DNA of 64,000 bases from Streptomyces sp. NBC_01803 (GTDB taxonomy: Bacteria > Actinomycetota > Actinomycetes > Streptomycetales > Streptomycetaceae). Of the stretch, positions 32,013-41,031 are shown piece by piece. The position numbers and the translations under genes were made by a program. How positions within the stretch are numbered: the first letter of the stretch is position 1; the number at the start of each line of letters is the position of its first letter. The notes beneath the pieces are model-generated. The model saw only the letters and a list, made by a program, of their open reading frames with translations. It was not told the DNA's origin and made no database searches. The stretch spans positions 434,001 through 498,000 of the forward strand of contig NZ_CP109073.1 in assembly GCF_035917415.1 (NCBI RefSeq), written 5' to 3'.

Positions 32013-33239
32013 TCAGGTGAGGCGTACCAGCGGGGCGCGGTAGCCGTTGGTGATGAAGGAGGGGTACGGCTCCATACTCTCCGCGGGTTCGCCGAGCGCG
32101 AGGTGCGGGAAGCGCTCGAACAGGGCGGGCAGCGCGATGACCCCCTCCAGCCTGGCCAGGGGCGCGCCCAGACAGTGATGGGCGCCGTAGCCGAACGCGA
32201 GGTGTCTGCTCGGCTCGCGGGTGACGTCGAACAAGTGGGCGCGGTCACCGTGGAATTCGGGGTCCCAGCCGACCGCGCCGAAGGTGCCGAGGATGGCCTC
32301 GCCGGCCCGGACGGTGACGCCCGCGATGTCGATGTCGGTGACGGCGAACCGCAGCGGGAGGTGGGCGATGGACGGCGCCCAGCGCAGCGTCTCCTCGATC
32401 ACGTTGATCCATGGGACCCGGCCGGACCGGACCAGGGCGAGCTGGTCGGGGTGGGTGAGGAGGGCGACGGTGGCGTTGCCGATCAGATTGACGGTGGTCT
32501 CGTGGCCGGCGCCCACGATCAGCAGCAGGGTGTCGACCAGCTCGGCTTCGCTGAGCCCGTCGCCGCCGTCGCGGGCGGCGATCAGGGCGCTGGTCATGTC
32601 GTCGCCGGGCTCGCGGCGTCTGAGGGCGACGAGCTCGGCCAGAGCGGCTCTGAGGTCCTCCAGGACGCGGCCGGCCTCCTCACCGGGGACGGTGGTGTCG
32701 ATGATGGTGTCGAAGAAAAGCTTCAGGGCGGGGCGGTGTGCGTCGGGCACGCCGAGTAGATCGCAGATGACACCCATGGGCAGCGGGTGCGCGAAGCCCA
32801 TCCGCAGGTCGACCGGGTCGTCCTGCGGCGCGGCTTCGAGCCCGTCGAGGAGCCCGGCGGTCAGCCGCTCGATGGCGGGCCGCAGGGCGGCGGTCCGGCG
32901 GGCGGTGAACGCCGGGGAGATCAGGGTGCGCAGCCGCCGGTGGTCGGGGCCGTAGGCGGTGATCATGCTGCGCAGGCCGACCCAGGTGAAGATCCAGTGG
33001 GTCTCCGGGTGGGCCTCGATCCAGCCCTCGCGCCATAACGTCCAGTGCTGCGACGGGTCACGGCTGACGCGGTCGTCGGTGAGGAGCGATTTCAAGAGGA
33101 CGTGGCGGGTGGGGGCCCAGGCGGGGATTCCGCCGGGCAGCTCGACGCGGACGAGGTCACCGAGCCGGCGGAGGCGCGCGGCCTCGGCGGCCACATCGCG
33201 TGCGGTCGGGTCCATGACATACGTGGGGTGCGTGATCAC
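32013..33239 (-). CDS. Cytochrome P450
   Basis: This 408-aa soluble bacterial class I P450 shows the I-helix motif GAGHETT with the normal acid-Thr pair, the ExxR motif as EETLRWAP, and a heme loop FGYGAHHCLGAPLARLE with the Cys thiolate. GTG is the likely start, with GGAAGG a few nt upstream. It probably hydroxylates or otherwise oxidises a secondary metabolite. It is about 2 kb beyond the StrR-like regulator on the operon's strand, so it may tailor the lipopeptide, but no coupling is visible. Ferredoxin and reductase partners are not encoded in the window. Confidence 0.94.
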   Translation of the reverse strand: MITHPTYVMDPTARDVAAEAARLRRLGDLVRVELPGGIPAWAPTRHVLLKSLLTDDRVSRDPSQHWTLWREGWIEAHPETHWIFTWVGLRSMITAYGPDHRRLRTLISPAFTARRTAALRPAIERLTAGLLDGLEAAPQDDPVDLRMGFAHPLPMGVICDLLGVPDAHRPALKLFFDTIIDTTVPGEEAGRVLEDLRAALAELVALRRREPGDDMTSALIAARDGGDGLSEAELVDTLLLIVGAGHETTVNLIGNATVALLTHPDQLALVRSGRVPWINVIEETLRWAPSIAHLPLRFAVTDIDIAGVTVRAGEAILGTFGAVGWDPEFHGDRAHLFDVTREPSRHLAFGYGAHHCLGAPLARLEGVIALPALFERFPHLALGEPAESMEPYPSFITNGYRAPLVRLT

Positions 33240-33896
33240 GGGGCCTTCCTTCCTGGGGTTGGGCGGGGGGCGAGCGAGCGGGGGGCGAGCGAGCGGGGGG
33301 CGCTGTCCATGCTTGTCCTCCGGGCGTGCCGCGGCGGCGGGCGCGCGGGGTGAGAGGTGCCGAGGTGACAGGTACCGAAGTGACAGAAGTGCCTTCGTCG
33401 CGCTGGAGTTCCGGCATTGCGGCTGCCTGAATCAAACGTATGAACACCGCCTTGCCGTGGATACCCCGCCGGGGCCGGTCGCGCCGGAAGATGTGACGGC
33501 GTCACATGACGGACAGCGGCACGCCCCTTGCCGACGCATGAACGCATGCGACACGTTCACGTAGTGGAGAGGCGGGAGGCAGCCGGTGGGTGTCAGTTGT
33601 CCGGATCCGCTGTCCGGCCGATGGCGACGTGGAGGCGGTTCCCGAGGTCGGCCGGGGCCATCGAATCGAGAGGACGATCGCGCGGCCGACTGCCGCTCGT
33701 CGTCCTCCCGCCGCACCGGGTCTCCGCGTCCGCGAGGACGCGGGCGCGGTGGCGTTCGGTCAGGGTGGCGGCGGCTGCGCCGCGACGACGGAGCATGACC
33801 GGGGCGGGCCGGGCCGGGCCGCGCAGCCCGGTCCGCTCAGTTCGCTCCATCCACCCGGTCCGCTCCGTCGCGTCAGCGCCTCAGCGCCTCAGCGCC
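33240..33896. other. 657-bp intergenic region with small repeats
   Basis: No gene is supported. Near the P450 start a GGCGAGCGAGCGGGG unit is repeated (about 33262-33300). A TGTGAC-GGC-GTCACA palindrome lies at 33492-33506. The end nearest the lipoprotein gene has three tandem copies of the 8-mer TCAGCGCC (about 33873-33896). The remainder is unremarkable GC-rich sequence. Confidence 0.5.
33492..33506. promoter_or_regulatory. Perfect 6-3-6 palindrome, possible operator
   Basis: TGTGACGGCGTCACA is a perfect inverted repeat with a 3-nt spacer about 250 bp upstream of the P450 gene. It resembles sites for GntR-, Crp- or TetR-type regulators. No cognate regulator is encoded beside it. Confidence 0.3.
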
Positions 33897-34886
33897 TCAG
33901 CCGATGAAGCCCTCCTGCTGGAGCCAGTCGCGGGCCACGTCCGTGGGCTCCTCACCGTCGATGTCGACGCGGGCGTTGAGGCCCTGGAGCACCTCGTCGG
34001 TGAGGGCCGGGGCGATCGCCTCGAAGATCCCCTCCAGGTCGGGGTACTCCTCCAGCACGGAGGCGCGGACGGTGAGGGCCGGGTTGTAGACGGGGAAGAA
34101 GCTCCGGTCGTCGGTGAGGACGGTCAGGTCGAGCGCCTCGATGCGGCCGTCCGTGGTGGCCGCCTCGCCGAAGTTGCAGGGGTCGTTGTCGGCGACGGCG
34201 TTGTAGATGGCGCCCTCGGCGAGCGTGGCCAGATCGCCGTCGGGGACGTGGAAGCCGTATGCCTCCTCCAGTCCGGGGAGCCCGTCGTCGCGGCCGGCGA
34301 ACTCGCTGGCGATGCAGAGCGACGCCTGCCCGGGGTCGTCGGCCACGAGCTCGGCGTAGTCGGAGAGGGAAGCGACGCCCAACTCCTCGGCGGTGCTGGT
34401 CTTGACCACGATCGCGTAGGTGTTGTTGGCCGGCGCGGGGGTGAGCCAGGCGATCTCGTTCTGTTCGAGGTCCTCCGACGCGGCGGAGGCGTACTGTTCG
34501 GCGGCGTCGTCGATCGGCTCGGTGTGGCCGAGGAAGTTGATCCAGGCCGTCCCGGTGTATTCCCAGTACATGTCGATGTCGCCGGACTCCAGCGCGCCAC
34601 GGGTGGTGTTGCTGCCCTGGAGCCCGCACTCCTCCGACACGTCGGCGCCGGCCGATCTCAGGGCGAGGCCGGTGATCTGGCAGAGCACGAGCTGTTCGGT
34701 GAACTCCTTGGAGCCGACCGTGAAGGAGGCACCGTCCAGCGACGCGGTCTCGGCGAGGCTGCCGGGCTCCGCGTCGCCGTCCGAGGTGTCCAGTGCACAG
34801 CCGGCGGTCAGGCCGGCGAGGGTGGCCAGGGCGACGGCGAGCGCGGGTGGGCCGACCAGGAGCGGGCGGCGGGAGAACGAGCGCAT
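33897..34886 (-). CDS. Osmoprotectant ABC transporter substrate-binding lipoprotein
   Basis: This 329-aa extracytoplasmic binding protein of the glycine betaine/choline/carnitine (OpuBC/OpuCC-like) type has an Arg-containing signal peptide ending in a lipobox (LTAGC, residues about 26-30). The mature OpuAC-type domain begins FTVGSKEFTEQLVL and includes GLQGSNTTRGALESGDIDMYWEYTGTAW, characteristic of the family. It is the last gene of a four-gene importer operon, 88 bp after permease 1. It should capture a quaternary amine osmolyte at the outer membrane face for import. The ligand is inferred from the family only. Confidence 0.93.
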   Translation of the reverse strand: MRSFSRRPLLVGPPALAVALATLAGLTAGCALDTSDGDAEPGSLAETASLDGASFTVGSKEFTEQLVLCQITGLALRSAGADVSEECGLQGSNTTRGALESGDIDMYWEYTGTAWINFLGHTEPIDDAAEQYASAASEDLEQNEIAWLTPAPANNTYAIVVKTSTAEELGVASLSDYAELVADDPGQASLCIASEFAGRDDGLPGLEEAYGFHVPDGDLATLAEGAIYNAVADNDPCNFGEAATTDGRIEALDLTVLTDDRSFFPVYNPALTVRASVLEEYPDLEGIFEAIAPALTDEVLQGLNARVDIDGEEPTDVARDWLQQEGFIG

Positions 34887-34974
34887 GTAAGACCTTCACT
34901 CCTTGAGAGGAACGGGGAAACGGGGGCTCGGAAAACGGGGGCTCGGGGGCGAACGAGGGCTCGGTGAACGGGGT

Positions 34975-35739
34975 TCAGAGGCCCCGGGGGCGCAGGTAGC
35001 GTTCGGCGAGGCCGACCAGCCAGTCGCAGGTCAGGGCGAGGACGGCGGTGAGGACGCTTCCGGTGAGCAGGACTGAGGTCCGGTTCAGGGCGATGCCGGT
35101 GCTGATGAGGCCGCCCAGGCCCCCGGCGTTGGTGAACGTGGCCAGCGTCGCGCTGCTTACGTTGAGGATCAGCGCGACCCGGAGTCCGGCCATCATCACC
35201 GGGACGGCCAGCGGGAGTTCGACCCGGAAGAGGACGGCCGTTCTGGTCAGACCCATGCCCCGGCCCGCGTCGATGAGGGCCCGGTCGACGCCGCGCAGGC
35301 CGACCATGGTGTTGCGCAGCACCGGCAGCACGGAGACGAGCACCAGCGCGATCAGGGCCTCCTGGAATCCGACGCCGACGGTGACCGCCAGCAGCACCAG
35401 CACCCCGATGGAGGGCACGGCCTGACCGATGTTGGCGAGCATCAGCAGCGGCGTGCCGAGCGCGCCGAGCCGGGGCCGGGTGAGCAGCACGCCCAGCGGC
35501 ACGGCGATCGCGATGACCAGGCCGGTGGACGCCGCGACCAACTTGACGTGTTCCACGAGCTGTTCGGTGATGACGTCGCGGTTGATCGCCCGGGACTCGA
35601 TGCTGTCGAGGTCCTGGCCGCGCAGCCAGACGTACAGGGCGGCGCACGCGGCGGCGAGCAGCACCGGCGTGACCAGGAGACCGAACGGCGAGGGGCGCGC
35701 CGCGTCGCGCGGCCGGCGGTCGGTGAGCGCGTCGGTCAC
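34975..35739 (-). CDS. Osmoprotectant ABC transporter permease (1)
   Basis: This 254-aa integral membrane permease has several hydrophobic helices and the EAA-type loop (DAGRGMGLTRTAVLFRVELPLAVPVMMAGLR) that contacts the ATPase. The GTG start overlaps the ATPase stop as GTGA, giving translational coupling. It pairs with permease 2 (36800-37444) and ATPase (35736-36803) as the two-permease arrangement of OpuB/OpuC-type importers. Confidence 0.93.
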   Translation of the reverse strand: MTDALTDRRPRDAARPSPFGLLVTPVLLAAACAALYVWLRGQDLDSIESRAINRDVITEQLVEHVKLVAASTGLVIAIAVPLGVLLTRPRLGALGTPLLMLANIGQAVPSIGVLVLLAVTVGVGFQEALIALVLVSVLPVLRNTMVGLRGVDRALIDAGRGMGLTRTAVLFRVELPLAVPVMMAGLRVALILNVSSATLATFTNAGGLGGLISTGIALNRTSVLLTGSVLTAVLALTCDWLVGLAERYLRPRGL

Positions 35740-36803
35740 GACGGCTCCCCGGGGCTCTCCCGCGCGATGACCGACCAGGAGACCGTGCCGATCGGCGCGC
35801 CCGCCCCGTCCACGACGACGGCGGTGTCGTCGCGGGCGCGGAGCATCGCGTCGAGCGCGTCGTAACGGCTCTGGTCCGCCCGGACGACGGCGAGGCCGGG
35901 GCTGTCGGCCGGGCGTAGCCAGCCGCGCGGCTTCCCGGCGGCGTCCACCCGCACGGCGCGCCCCGGGCCGGTCTCCCCCGGAGTGTCCTGGTCCTCGGCG
36001 ACCACCTCGACGGGGTCGAGGGCCAGGGAGCCGACGGGCACGAGGCGCAGGCCCCGGATCGCGGCGCCGGAGCCGATGAACGAGGCGACGAAGGGATCGG
36101 CCGGAGCGGCGAGGATCGTGGCGGGCGTGTCGTACTGAGCGATGCGGGCCTGCTCGCCGAACAGGGCGATGCGGTCGCCGAGTTTGACGGCCTCGGTGAC
36201 GTCGTGCGTGACGAGCACGATGGTCTTGCGGATCTTGGCCTGGAGGTCGAGGAATTCGTCCTGGAGCCGCTCGCGCGTGATCGGGTCGATGGCGCCGAAC
36301 GGCTCGTCCATCAGCATCACGGGCGGGTCGGCGGCCAACGCGCGGGCGACGCCGACCCGTTGCTGCTGTCCGCCGGACAGCTCCTTGGGATGGCGGCGGC
36401 GGAACGTGGCGGGCTCCAGGCCCACCAGGTCGAGCAGCGTGTCGACGCGGTCCCGGACGCGCTTCTTGTCCCAGCCGAGGGTGCGCGGGATGAGCCCGAT
36501 GTTGTCGGCAACGGTCAAGTGCGGGAAAAGGCCGACCTGTTGGATGACGTATCCGATCCGGCGGCGCAGCTGGTCGGGGTCCGCGCGGGTGACGTCCTCG
36601 CCGTCGAGGAAGACCCGGCCCGTGGTGGGCTCGATCAGCCGGTTGATCAGGCGGAGGGTGGTCGTCTTGCCGCAGCCGGACGGGCCGAGGAGCACGACGA
36701 TCTCGCCGGCCGCGATGTCGAGGGACAACTCCGCGACGGCCGGGGCCGCTTGGCCCGGGTACTGCTTGCTGACCCGGTCCAGCCGGATCATCGGGTCGGT
36801 CAT
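35736..36803 (-). CDS. Osmoprotectant ABC transporter ATPase with C-terminal CBS-like region
   Basis: This 355-aa ABC ATPase has Walker A GPSGCGKTT (near 40), the signature LSGGQQQR (near 142), Walker B VMLMDEP and the H-loop VTHD. After residue 250 a divergent region ending in DDTAVVVDGAGAPIGTVSW resembles a CBS repeat, the domain that senses ionic strength in OpuA/QAT-type ATPases. It powers import with the two neighbouring permeases. It is coupled to permease 2 by ATGA and to permease 1 by GTGA. Confidence 0.94.
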   Translation of the reverse strand: MTDPMIRLDRVSKQYPGQAAPAVAELSLDIAAGEIVVLLGPSGCGKTTTLRLINRLIEPTTGRVFLDGEDVTRADPDQLRRRIGYVIQQVGLFPHLTVADNIGLIPRTLGWDKKRVRDRVDTLLDLVGLEPATFRRRHPKELSGGQQQRVGVARALAADPPVMLMDEPFGAIDPITRERLQDEFLDLQAKIRKTIVLVTHDVTEAVKLGDRIALFGEQARIAQYDTPATILAAPADPFVASFIGSGAAIRGLRLVPVGSLALDPVEVVAEDQDTPGETGPGRAVRVDAAGKPRGWLRPADSPGLAVVRADQSRYDALDAMLRARDDTAVVVDGAGAPIGTVSWSVIARESPGEPS

Positions 36804-37444
36804 GCGATGCCTCGCGACGTGGTGAGCCTGCCCAGGACGACGAAGAGGAGGTCGAGGGCGAGGGCGAGCAGGGCGACGCCGAGCGTTCCGGCGAGCGCGT
36901 CATTGAGGGCGTTGGCGCCGCCGATGCGGGCCAGGCCGCCGAAGATCAGCTCCCCGAGGCCGGGGCCGCTGACGGCGGCGGCGATCGCGGCGATGCCGAC
37001 GCTCATGAGGGTGGCGGTGCGGATCCCGGCCAGCACGACCGGCCACGCCAGCGGCAGATGGACGCGCCGGACGCGCTCCCAGCGGCCCAGCCCGAGGCCG
37101 CGCGCCGCGTCCTCGACCGCGCCGGGGACGGATTGGAGGCCGGTGACGGTGTTGCGGAGGATCGGGAAGACGGCGTAGAGGACCAGGGCCGTGATGGTGG
37201 GTCCCGAGCCAAGGCCGAACAGCGGGATCAGCAGGCCGAACAGGGCGAAGGAGGGGATGGTGAGCATCGTGCCGGTCACGCCGAGGAGAAGCCCCCCGGC
37301 CCGGGGGTGACCCGCGACGGCGATGCCCGTGCCGACGCCGATCACGGCCGCGATCGCGACGGCGATCAGGACGACTTGGGCATGCTCGTTGATCAACACG
37401 ACGATGTCAGGCCACCGTTCCGACAGATACTCGGAGAAGCTCAT
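36800..37444 (-). CDS. Osmoprotectant ABC transporter permease (2)
   Basis: This 214-aa permease is the first gene of the importer operon. It has about five to six hydrophobic segments and the EAA loop (DAARGLGLGRWERVRRVHLPLAWPVVLAGIRTA). AGGAG lies 7 nt before the ATG. It diverges from the membrane-protein gene at 37746, and the 301 bp between them should hold the promoter. Confidence 0.93.
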   Translation of the reverse strand: MSFSEYLSERWPDIVVLINEHAQVVLIAVAIAAVIGVGTGIAVAGHPRAGGLLLGVTGTMLTIPSFALFGLLIPLFGLGSGPTITALVLYAVFPILRNTVTGLQSVPGAVEDAARGLGLGRWERVRRVHLPLAWPVVLAGIRTATLMSVGIAAIAAAVSGPGLGELIFGGLARIGGANALNDALAGTLGVALLALALDLLFVVLGRLTTSRGIA

Positions 37445-37745
37445 CGGGGGGCTCCTGTTTGCGATCGCATCTCCCCATCCTCCTGTCGCCCTTTCCGATC
37501 TTCAATGGTGCTGACCGTACTCCCGTGCGAGGAACGGGTGTTGGGCCTGGACGGCAGCCTCGGACGAGTGGCACATGTCACAGTGTCAACGCCGCGCGAG
37601 GCTGTGAGCAGGCGAATCACCGGACGAGAGCGTACGCCGTATGCCAACGCGCGAATCGGTGGCCCGAAGATCTTCCCGGCCCCCCGTCCCCGCTGAGACC
37701 ATCGGAGTCCGGCCTTACGACCTGCACCTCATGGGGGCGAGACAG
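37445..37745. other. Intergenic region between divergent genes
   Basis: These 301 bp separate the osmoprotectant importer operon from the divergent membrane-protein gene. No gene is supported. A TGACA-CTG-TGACA direct repeat (minus strand, near 37570-37585) is the only small motif noticed. Promoter hexamers are not clear. Confidence 0.35.
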
Positions 37746-38525
37746 ATGGACGTGCCGAGAGCGAAGAGCATGCCCAACTGGCAAGAAGACGACGCCAGGA
37801 CGACGACCTTCGGGGCCCTGGACCCCGGCCTGGACGACACGGTGCGCTGGGGCACGCTGGGCAGCCAGTTCCTCAAGGCCCTGCTGGTGGCGCACCTGGT
37901 GACGATGTTCCCGCTGACGATCATCCTGTTCCAGTGGTGGGCCGACGTGGACATCACCGGCCTCCTGGTGGGCGCCTCGGTCGTCCTCGGGATGATCTCC
38001 TACACGGCCGTGCTGATGTTCGGCCGGGCGACCGAACCGGTCGCCGAGTGGCGGGTGCTGCTGAGCGACCGTCACGAGCGCGCGGCGGACGCGCACCAGC
38101 GGATCGGTGACGCCCTGCGCGAGCACCGCAGCCCGCTGTCCGTCACGCCGCACCGCGCGGACCTCCCCGGCGACCAGGGCGTCAACGACCGGCTGCGGGT
38201 GAGCGACGGGTACTACCAGGCGTATGTCTCGGTCTTCCCGCACGGCACAGACCTCTACATCGGCTGGACGATGTGGCGCTCGCGCCGGGGCTGGCAGTTG
38301 GTGCTGCGCTTCCTCCTCGACGTCTGGCTCGGCTTCGCCGGCCAGGCCGCGGACGAGCAGCGCGCGATCCGCGCCGAACGACCCCGGGCGATGCTGGAGG
38401 CGGTCCATCTCGCCTGCCGGGAGGGGGCGTCGGCCGCGTCCCCGGCGCCGGAGACCGAGCCGCTCCCGGCCTCCTCCTCCCCCGCCACCACCGGCAACGG
38501 CGCCCGCCCGTCGGTGACCCGGTAG
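37746..38525 (+). CDS. Membrane protein of unknown function
   Basis: This 259-aa protein has two adjacent transmembrane helices (about 35-60 and 70-95; LVAHLVTMFPLTIILFQWW, then LLVGASVVLGMISYTAVLMF). A cytoplasmic-like domain of about 130 residues follows, with a YYQAYVSVFPHGTDLYIGWTMW segment and a further hydrophobic stretch (LVLRFLLDVWLGFAG), then a low-complexity Ser/Pro tail. I do not recognise the family. The ATG at 37746 is chosen because GGGGGCGAGA precedes it and upstream in-frame residues look non-coding. It is followed by a strong hairpin at 38590-38618. Confidence 0.75.
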   Translation: MDVPRAKSMPNWQEDDARTTTFGALDPGLDDTVRWGTLGSQFLKALLVAHLVTMFPLTIILFQWWADVDITGLLVGASVVLGMISYTAVLMFGRATEPVAEWRVLLSDRHERAADAHQRIGDALREHRSPLSVTPHRADLPGDQGVNDRLRVSDGYYQAYVSVFPHGTDLYIGWTMWRSRRGWQLVLRFLLDVWLGFAGQAADEQRAIRAERPRAMLEAVHLACREGASAASPAPETEPLPASSSPATTGNGARPSVTR

Positions 38526-38589
38526 CCACGCCCACCCACGCACCCACCCGCACCCACCCGCACCCACTCACGCTCGTCCGCCCACGACC

Positions 38590-38618
38590 GGGGCGTGCCG
38601 CGATCCGCGGCACGCCCC
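38590..38618. terminator. Perfect 13-bp hairpin terminator
   Basis: GGGGCGTGCCGCG and CGCGGCACGCCCC form a perfect 13-bp stem with an ATC loop, 64 nt after the stop of the membrane-protein gene. There is no T-run, which is typical of Streptomyces hairpin terminators. Confidence 0.8.
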
Positions 38619-38733
38619 GCCGTCGTTCCGGCGCCGTTCCGCCGTTTCGCCGTTTCGTTCCAACGCCGTTCGCCCTTCCCCCCTCCGGCCGTCCCGGGCA
38701 CCCCGGGCGTCCCGCGCGCCCCACCCCTCCGTG

Positions 38734-38802
38734 ATGACCGTCCGGCTGCGGGACACGGACGGCGCCGAACCGTGGTCCGTGCAGCTCGACCCCGAGCGCT
38801 GA
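38734..38802 (+). pseudogene. Short coding-like remnant (22 codons)
   Basis: An ATG-started frame encodes MTVRLRDTDGAEPWSVQLD followed by PER and TGA. Codon choice and composition look like real coding sequence, unlike the repeat-rich DNA just upstream. It could be the 3' scrap of a deleted gene, or a short real peptide. No ribosome site or homologue is recognised. Confidence 0.2.
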
Positions 38803-38866
38803 ACGGCCCGGCCGCCGCCGATAGGCTCCGCTCAGCAGATCCCGGTTCATCAGGAGGCAGTTCGCG

Positions 38867-40183
38867 ATGTCGACCCAGGCAGAGCAGCGCGGCGAGGAGA
38901 TACTCGGCGTCCTCGACACCGCGTTCGGACACTTGCTGGCGGCCGATCCGGCGGCGTTCCGGGTCAAGTTCCGGAAGATGGCGGGTTCGGCGTTCGCGTT
39001 CTACCGGGGCACGGCCTGCCTCTTCTACCACGACCTGGCGGCGGAGCAGCGCGGCGGACCGTTCCTGGACGAGCGCACCCTGCGGGTGTGGATCCACGGC
39101 GACCTGCACGCCGAGAACTTCGGCACGTACATGGACTCCAACGGTCGGCTGATCTTCAACGTCAACGACTTCGACGAGGCGTATGTCGGGCCCTATACCT
39201 GGGACTTGAAGCGCTTCGCCGCCTCGGTCGCGCTGCTCGGCTACACCAAGGCGCTCAGCGACGGGATGATCAGCGACCTGGTCCGGACGTACGCCGCCGC
39301 GTACCACGAGCGTATCCACGCGCTGGCCGACGGCGCGAAGGACGACGACGTGCCGCCGTTCACCCTGGACACGGCGGTCGGCCCGCTGCTGACCGCGCTG
39401 CGCGACGCCCGGGCCCGCACCCGCTTCGGTCTGCTGGACGGAATGAGCGAGATCCGCGACTTCGAGCGCCGCTTCACTCCCGGCGGCGGCGCGATCGAGC
39501 TGGACGCGGCGACCCGGGAGAAGGTGCTGACCGCCTTCGACGGCTACCTGGCGACGCTGCCGGAATCGAGCCTCGCCCGGCCGGACTCCTACCGGGTCAA
39601 GGATGTCGTCGGCCGCCGCGGCATCGGGATCGGCAGCGCGGGCCTGCCGTCGTACAACCTGCTGCTGGAGGGCAACAGCGACGCCCTGGAGAACGACGTC
39701 GTGATCTACATCAAGCAGGCGCAGACCCCGGCCGTCTCCCGGCACATCCTGGAGGAGCGGGTCCGCTCGTACTTCCTGCACGAGGGCCACCGCACGGTGA
39801 TCTCGCAACGCGCCCTCCAGGCCCACGCCGACCAGTGGCTGGGCTGGACCGAGCTGGACGGCGCCGGCCAGCTCGTCGCCGAGGTGTCGCCGTACGCGGT
39901 GGACCTCGACTGGTCCGACATCGACGATCCGGCCGAGATCGCCCAGGTGGTCGCGGACCTGGGCCGCGCCACGGCGACCATGCACGCGGCGGCGGACGAC
40001 TCCAGCGGCCACTCGCTGGTCCCGTTCTCCACCGAGGCGGCGATCGCCGCGGCGATCGCCGCGGACGGGACCGGCTTCGCGGCCATGCTGGTGGACTTCG
40101 CCCACGCCTACGGCATCCGCGCCCGGTCCGACCACCAGATCTTCGTGGACCTGTTCCGCAACGGCCGCATCCCCGGCCTGTAG
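38867..40183 (+). CDS. DUF2252 domain protein
   Basis: This 438-aa protein belongs to DUF2252, which has distant kinase-like (aminoglycoside phosphotransferase fold) features but no established reaction. Visible family segments are FYRGTACLFYHDLA, VWIHGDLHAENFGTY (resembling an APH-type HGDLHxxN catalytic loop) and NVNDFDEAYVGPYTWDLKRFAASV (resembling a DFD metal motif). Length matches the family. AGGAGG lies 9 nt before the ATG. It ends 1 bp before the stop of the convergent gene at 40185. A role in the flanking biosynthetic loci is not indicated. Confidence 0.9.
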   Translation: MSTQAEQRGEEILGVLDTAFGHLLAADPAAFRVKFRKMAGSAFAFYRGTACLFYHDLAAEQRGGPFLDERTLRVWIHGDLHAENFGTYMDSNGRLIFNVNDFDEAYVGPYTWDLKRFAASVALLGYTKALSDGMISDLVRTYAAAYHERIHALADGAKDDDVPPFTLDTAVGPLLTALRDARARTRFGLLDGMSEIRDFERRFTPGGGAIELDAATREKVLTAFDGYLATLPESSLARPDSYRVKDVVGRRGIGIGSAGLPSYNLLLEGNSDALENDVVIYIKQAQTPAVSRHILEERVRSYFLHEGHRTVISQRALQAHADQWLGWTELDGAGQLVAEVSPYAVDLDWSDIDDPAEIAQVVADLGRATATMHAAADDSSGHSLVPFSTEAAIAAAIAADGTGFAAMLVDFAHAYGIRARSDHQIFVDLFRNGRIPGL

Positions 40184-40184
40184 A

Positions 40185-40517
40185 TCACCGGCCCCCGGAC
40201 AGCAGGCCACGCCGGTGCCGCGTGGTGGTGGCGTCGGCGTGGAAGCGGACGGACGTCCCGGGGCCGGTGAGCGCGACGGCCCGCCGGTTGTCCGACAGGT
40301 CCGCCGACTCCCAGCGCTCGATGGGGAGATGGGTCCAGCCAACGACGCCGAGCGCGTCGACCGAGGTATAGACCGTGTGCTCCTCGTAGGAGTTGAAACC
40401 ACGCTCGCGCCACTCCGCCGGGGCGTCGGGGGGCAGGCCATGGTGCCGGGTGCTGACGGTCACCGAGCGGTCGTCGCGTTCGTCGATGTGGACGGAGGTG
40501 ATGCCCGTATCTGTCAT
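40185..40517 (-). CDS. Small protein, possible second immunity protein
   Basis: This 110-aa protein is unrecognised. The start (MTDTGITSVHIDERDD) follows the Imm50-like stop by 1 nt (TGAGATG), so it is translationally coupled to that gene. The sequence is hydrophilic with no signal or membrane segment and is rich in beta-type residues (TVYTSVDALGVVGWTHLP). Being third in a toxin/immunity operon suggests an accessory immunity function (inference from context only). Confidence 0.7.
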   Translation of the reverse strand: MTDTGITSVHIDERDDRSVTVSTRHHGLPPDAPAEWRERGFNSYEEHTVYTSVDALGVVGWTHLPIERWESADLSDNRRAVALTGPGTSVRFHADATTTRHRRGLLSGGR

Positions 40518-40518
40518 C

Positions 40519-41031
40519 TCAGAGCCGTTCGTAGTACGCCTTGTCGGTGGGGTTCGGCAGGCGAGTGCCGAAGCGGATCCGGTCCACCCGGCCCGCGTGC
40601 AGGTACGGTCCGCCGTCGCCGTCGCGGTAGGCCGCGAGGTGTCCCACCGACAGGGACGCGTTGCAGCTGAACCGCACCACGTCCGCCCCATCCGCGCGAG
40701 CACGGGCCACGACGGCGACGCGGCGCTCTTCGGCGGGCTCCAACGGCTGGATGCCGAGGTCCACGCCGCCCAGGAACGGCCAACCCGCCACCCGGATGTC
40801 CTCGACGGCGAGAAACCGGATCTGGCACTGGAAGCGGTCGCAGCCCGCCACCGTCCACTCCTCCTCCGGCCGGTCGGGGAAGACGGGTAGGTCGAGCCGC
40901 AGCAGGAGCGTCGGACCGTCACGGTCCAGCCGGACGGACCGGAGCACCGCACCGTCCAGCGGCGGGACCTCGCTGTAGTACCGGGCGATGCGCTCCCGGT
41001 CGGTGAGCAGGTCAGCCCAGTGAGGGGTCAT
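40519..41031 (-). CDS. Imm50-like immunity protein
   Basis: This 170-aa protein resembles the Imm50 family of polymorphic-toxin immunity proteins, with the pattern PPLDGAVLRSVRLDRDGPT then LLLRLDLPVFPDRP, AGCDRFQCQIRFLAVEDI and DRIRFGTRLPN. Such proteins neutralise the cognate toxin in the cytoplasm. The ATG at 41031 (MTPHWADLL) is preferred over an upstream ATG because family members begin there. It lies inside the 3' end of the toxin-like gene, so the two reading frames overlap by 20 bp. Confidence 0.8.
   Translation of the reverse strand: MTPHWADLLTDRERIARYYSEVPPLDGAVLRSVRLDRDGPTLLLRLDLPVFPDRPEEEWTVAGCDRFQCQIRFLAVEDIRVAGWPFLGGVDLGIQPLEPAEERRVAVVARARADGADVVRFSCNASLSVGHLAAYRDGDGGPYLHAGRVDRIRFGTRLPNPTDKAYYERL

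Larger units (their letters stand above)
38526..38866. other. Intergenic region with repeats, hairpin and a coding-like scrap
   Basis: The 341 bp after the membrane-protein gene hold imperfect CACCCACCCG repeats (38527-38565), a perfect hairpin (38590-38618), CCGTTTCG repeats near 38640-38665 and a short coding-like fragment (38734-38802). The DUF2252 gene's ribosome site AGGAGG is at the right end. Confidence 0.5.

Noticed and set aside
33432..33716. Minus-strand 94-codon frame in the gap upstream of the P450
   Set aside because: It is Arg/Ser/Pro-rich, has no ribosome site, crosses the palindrome and shows no protein-like pattern.
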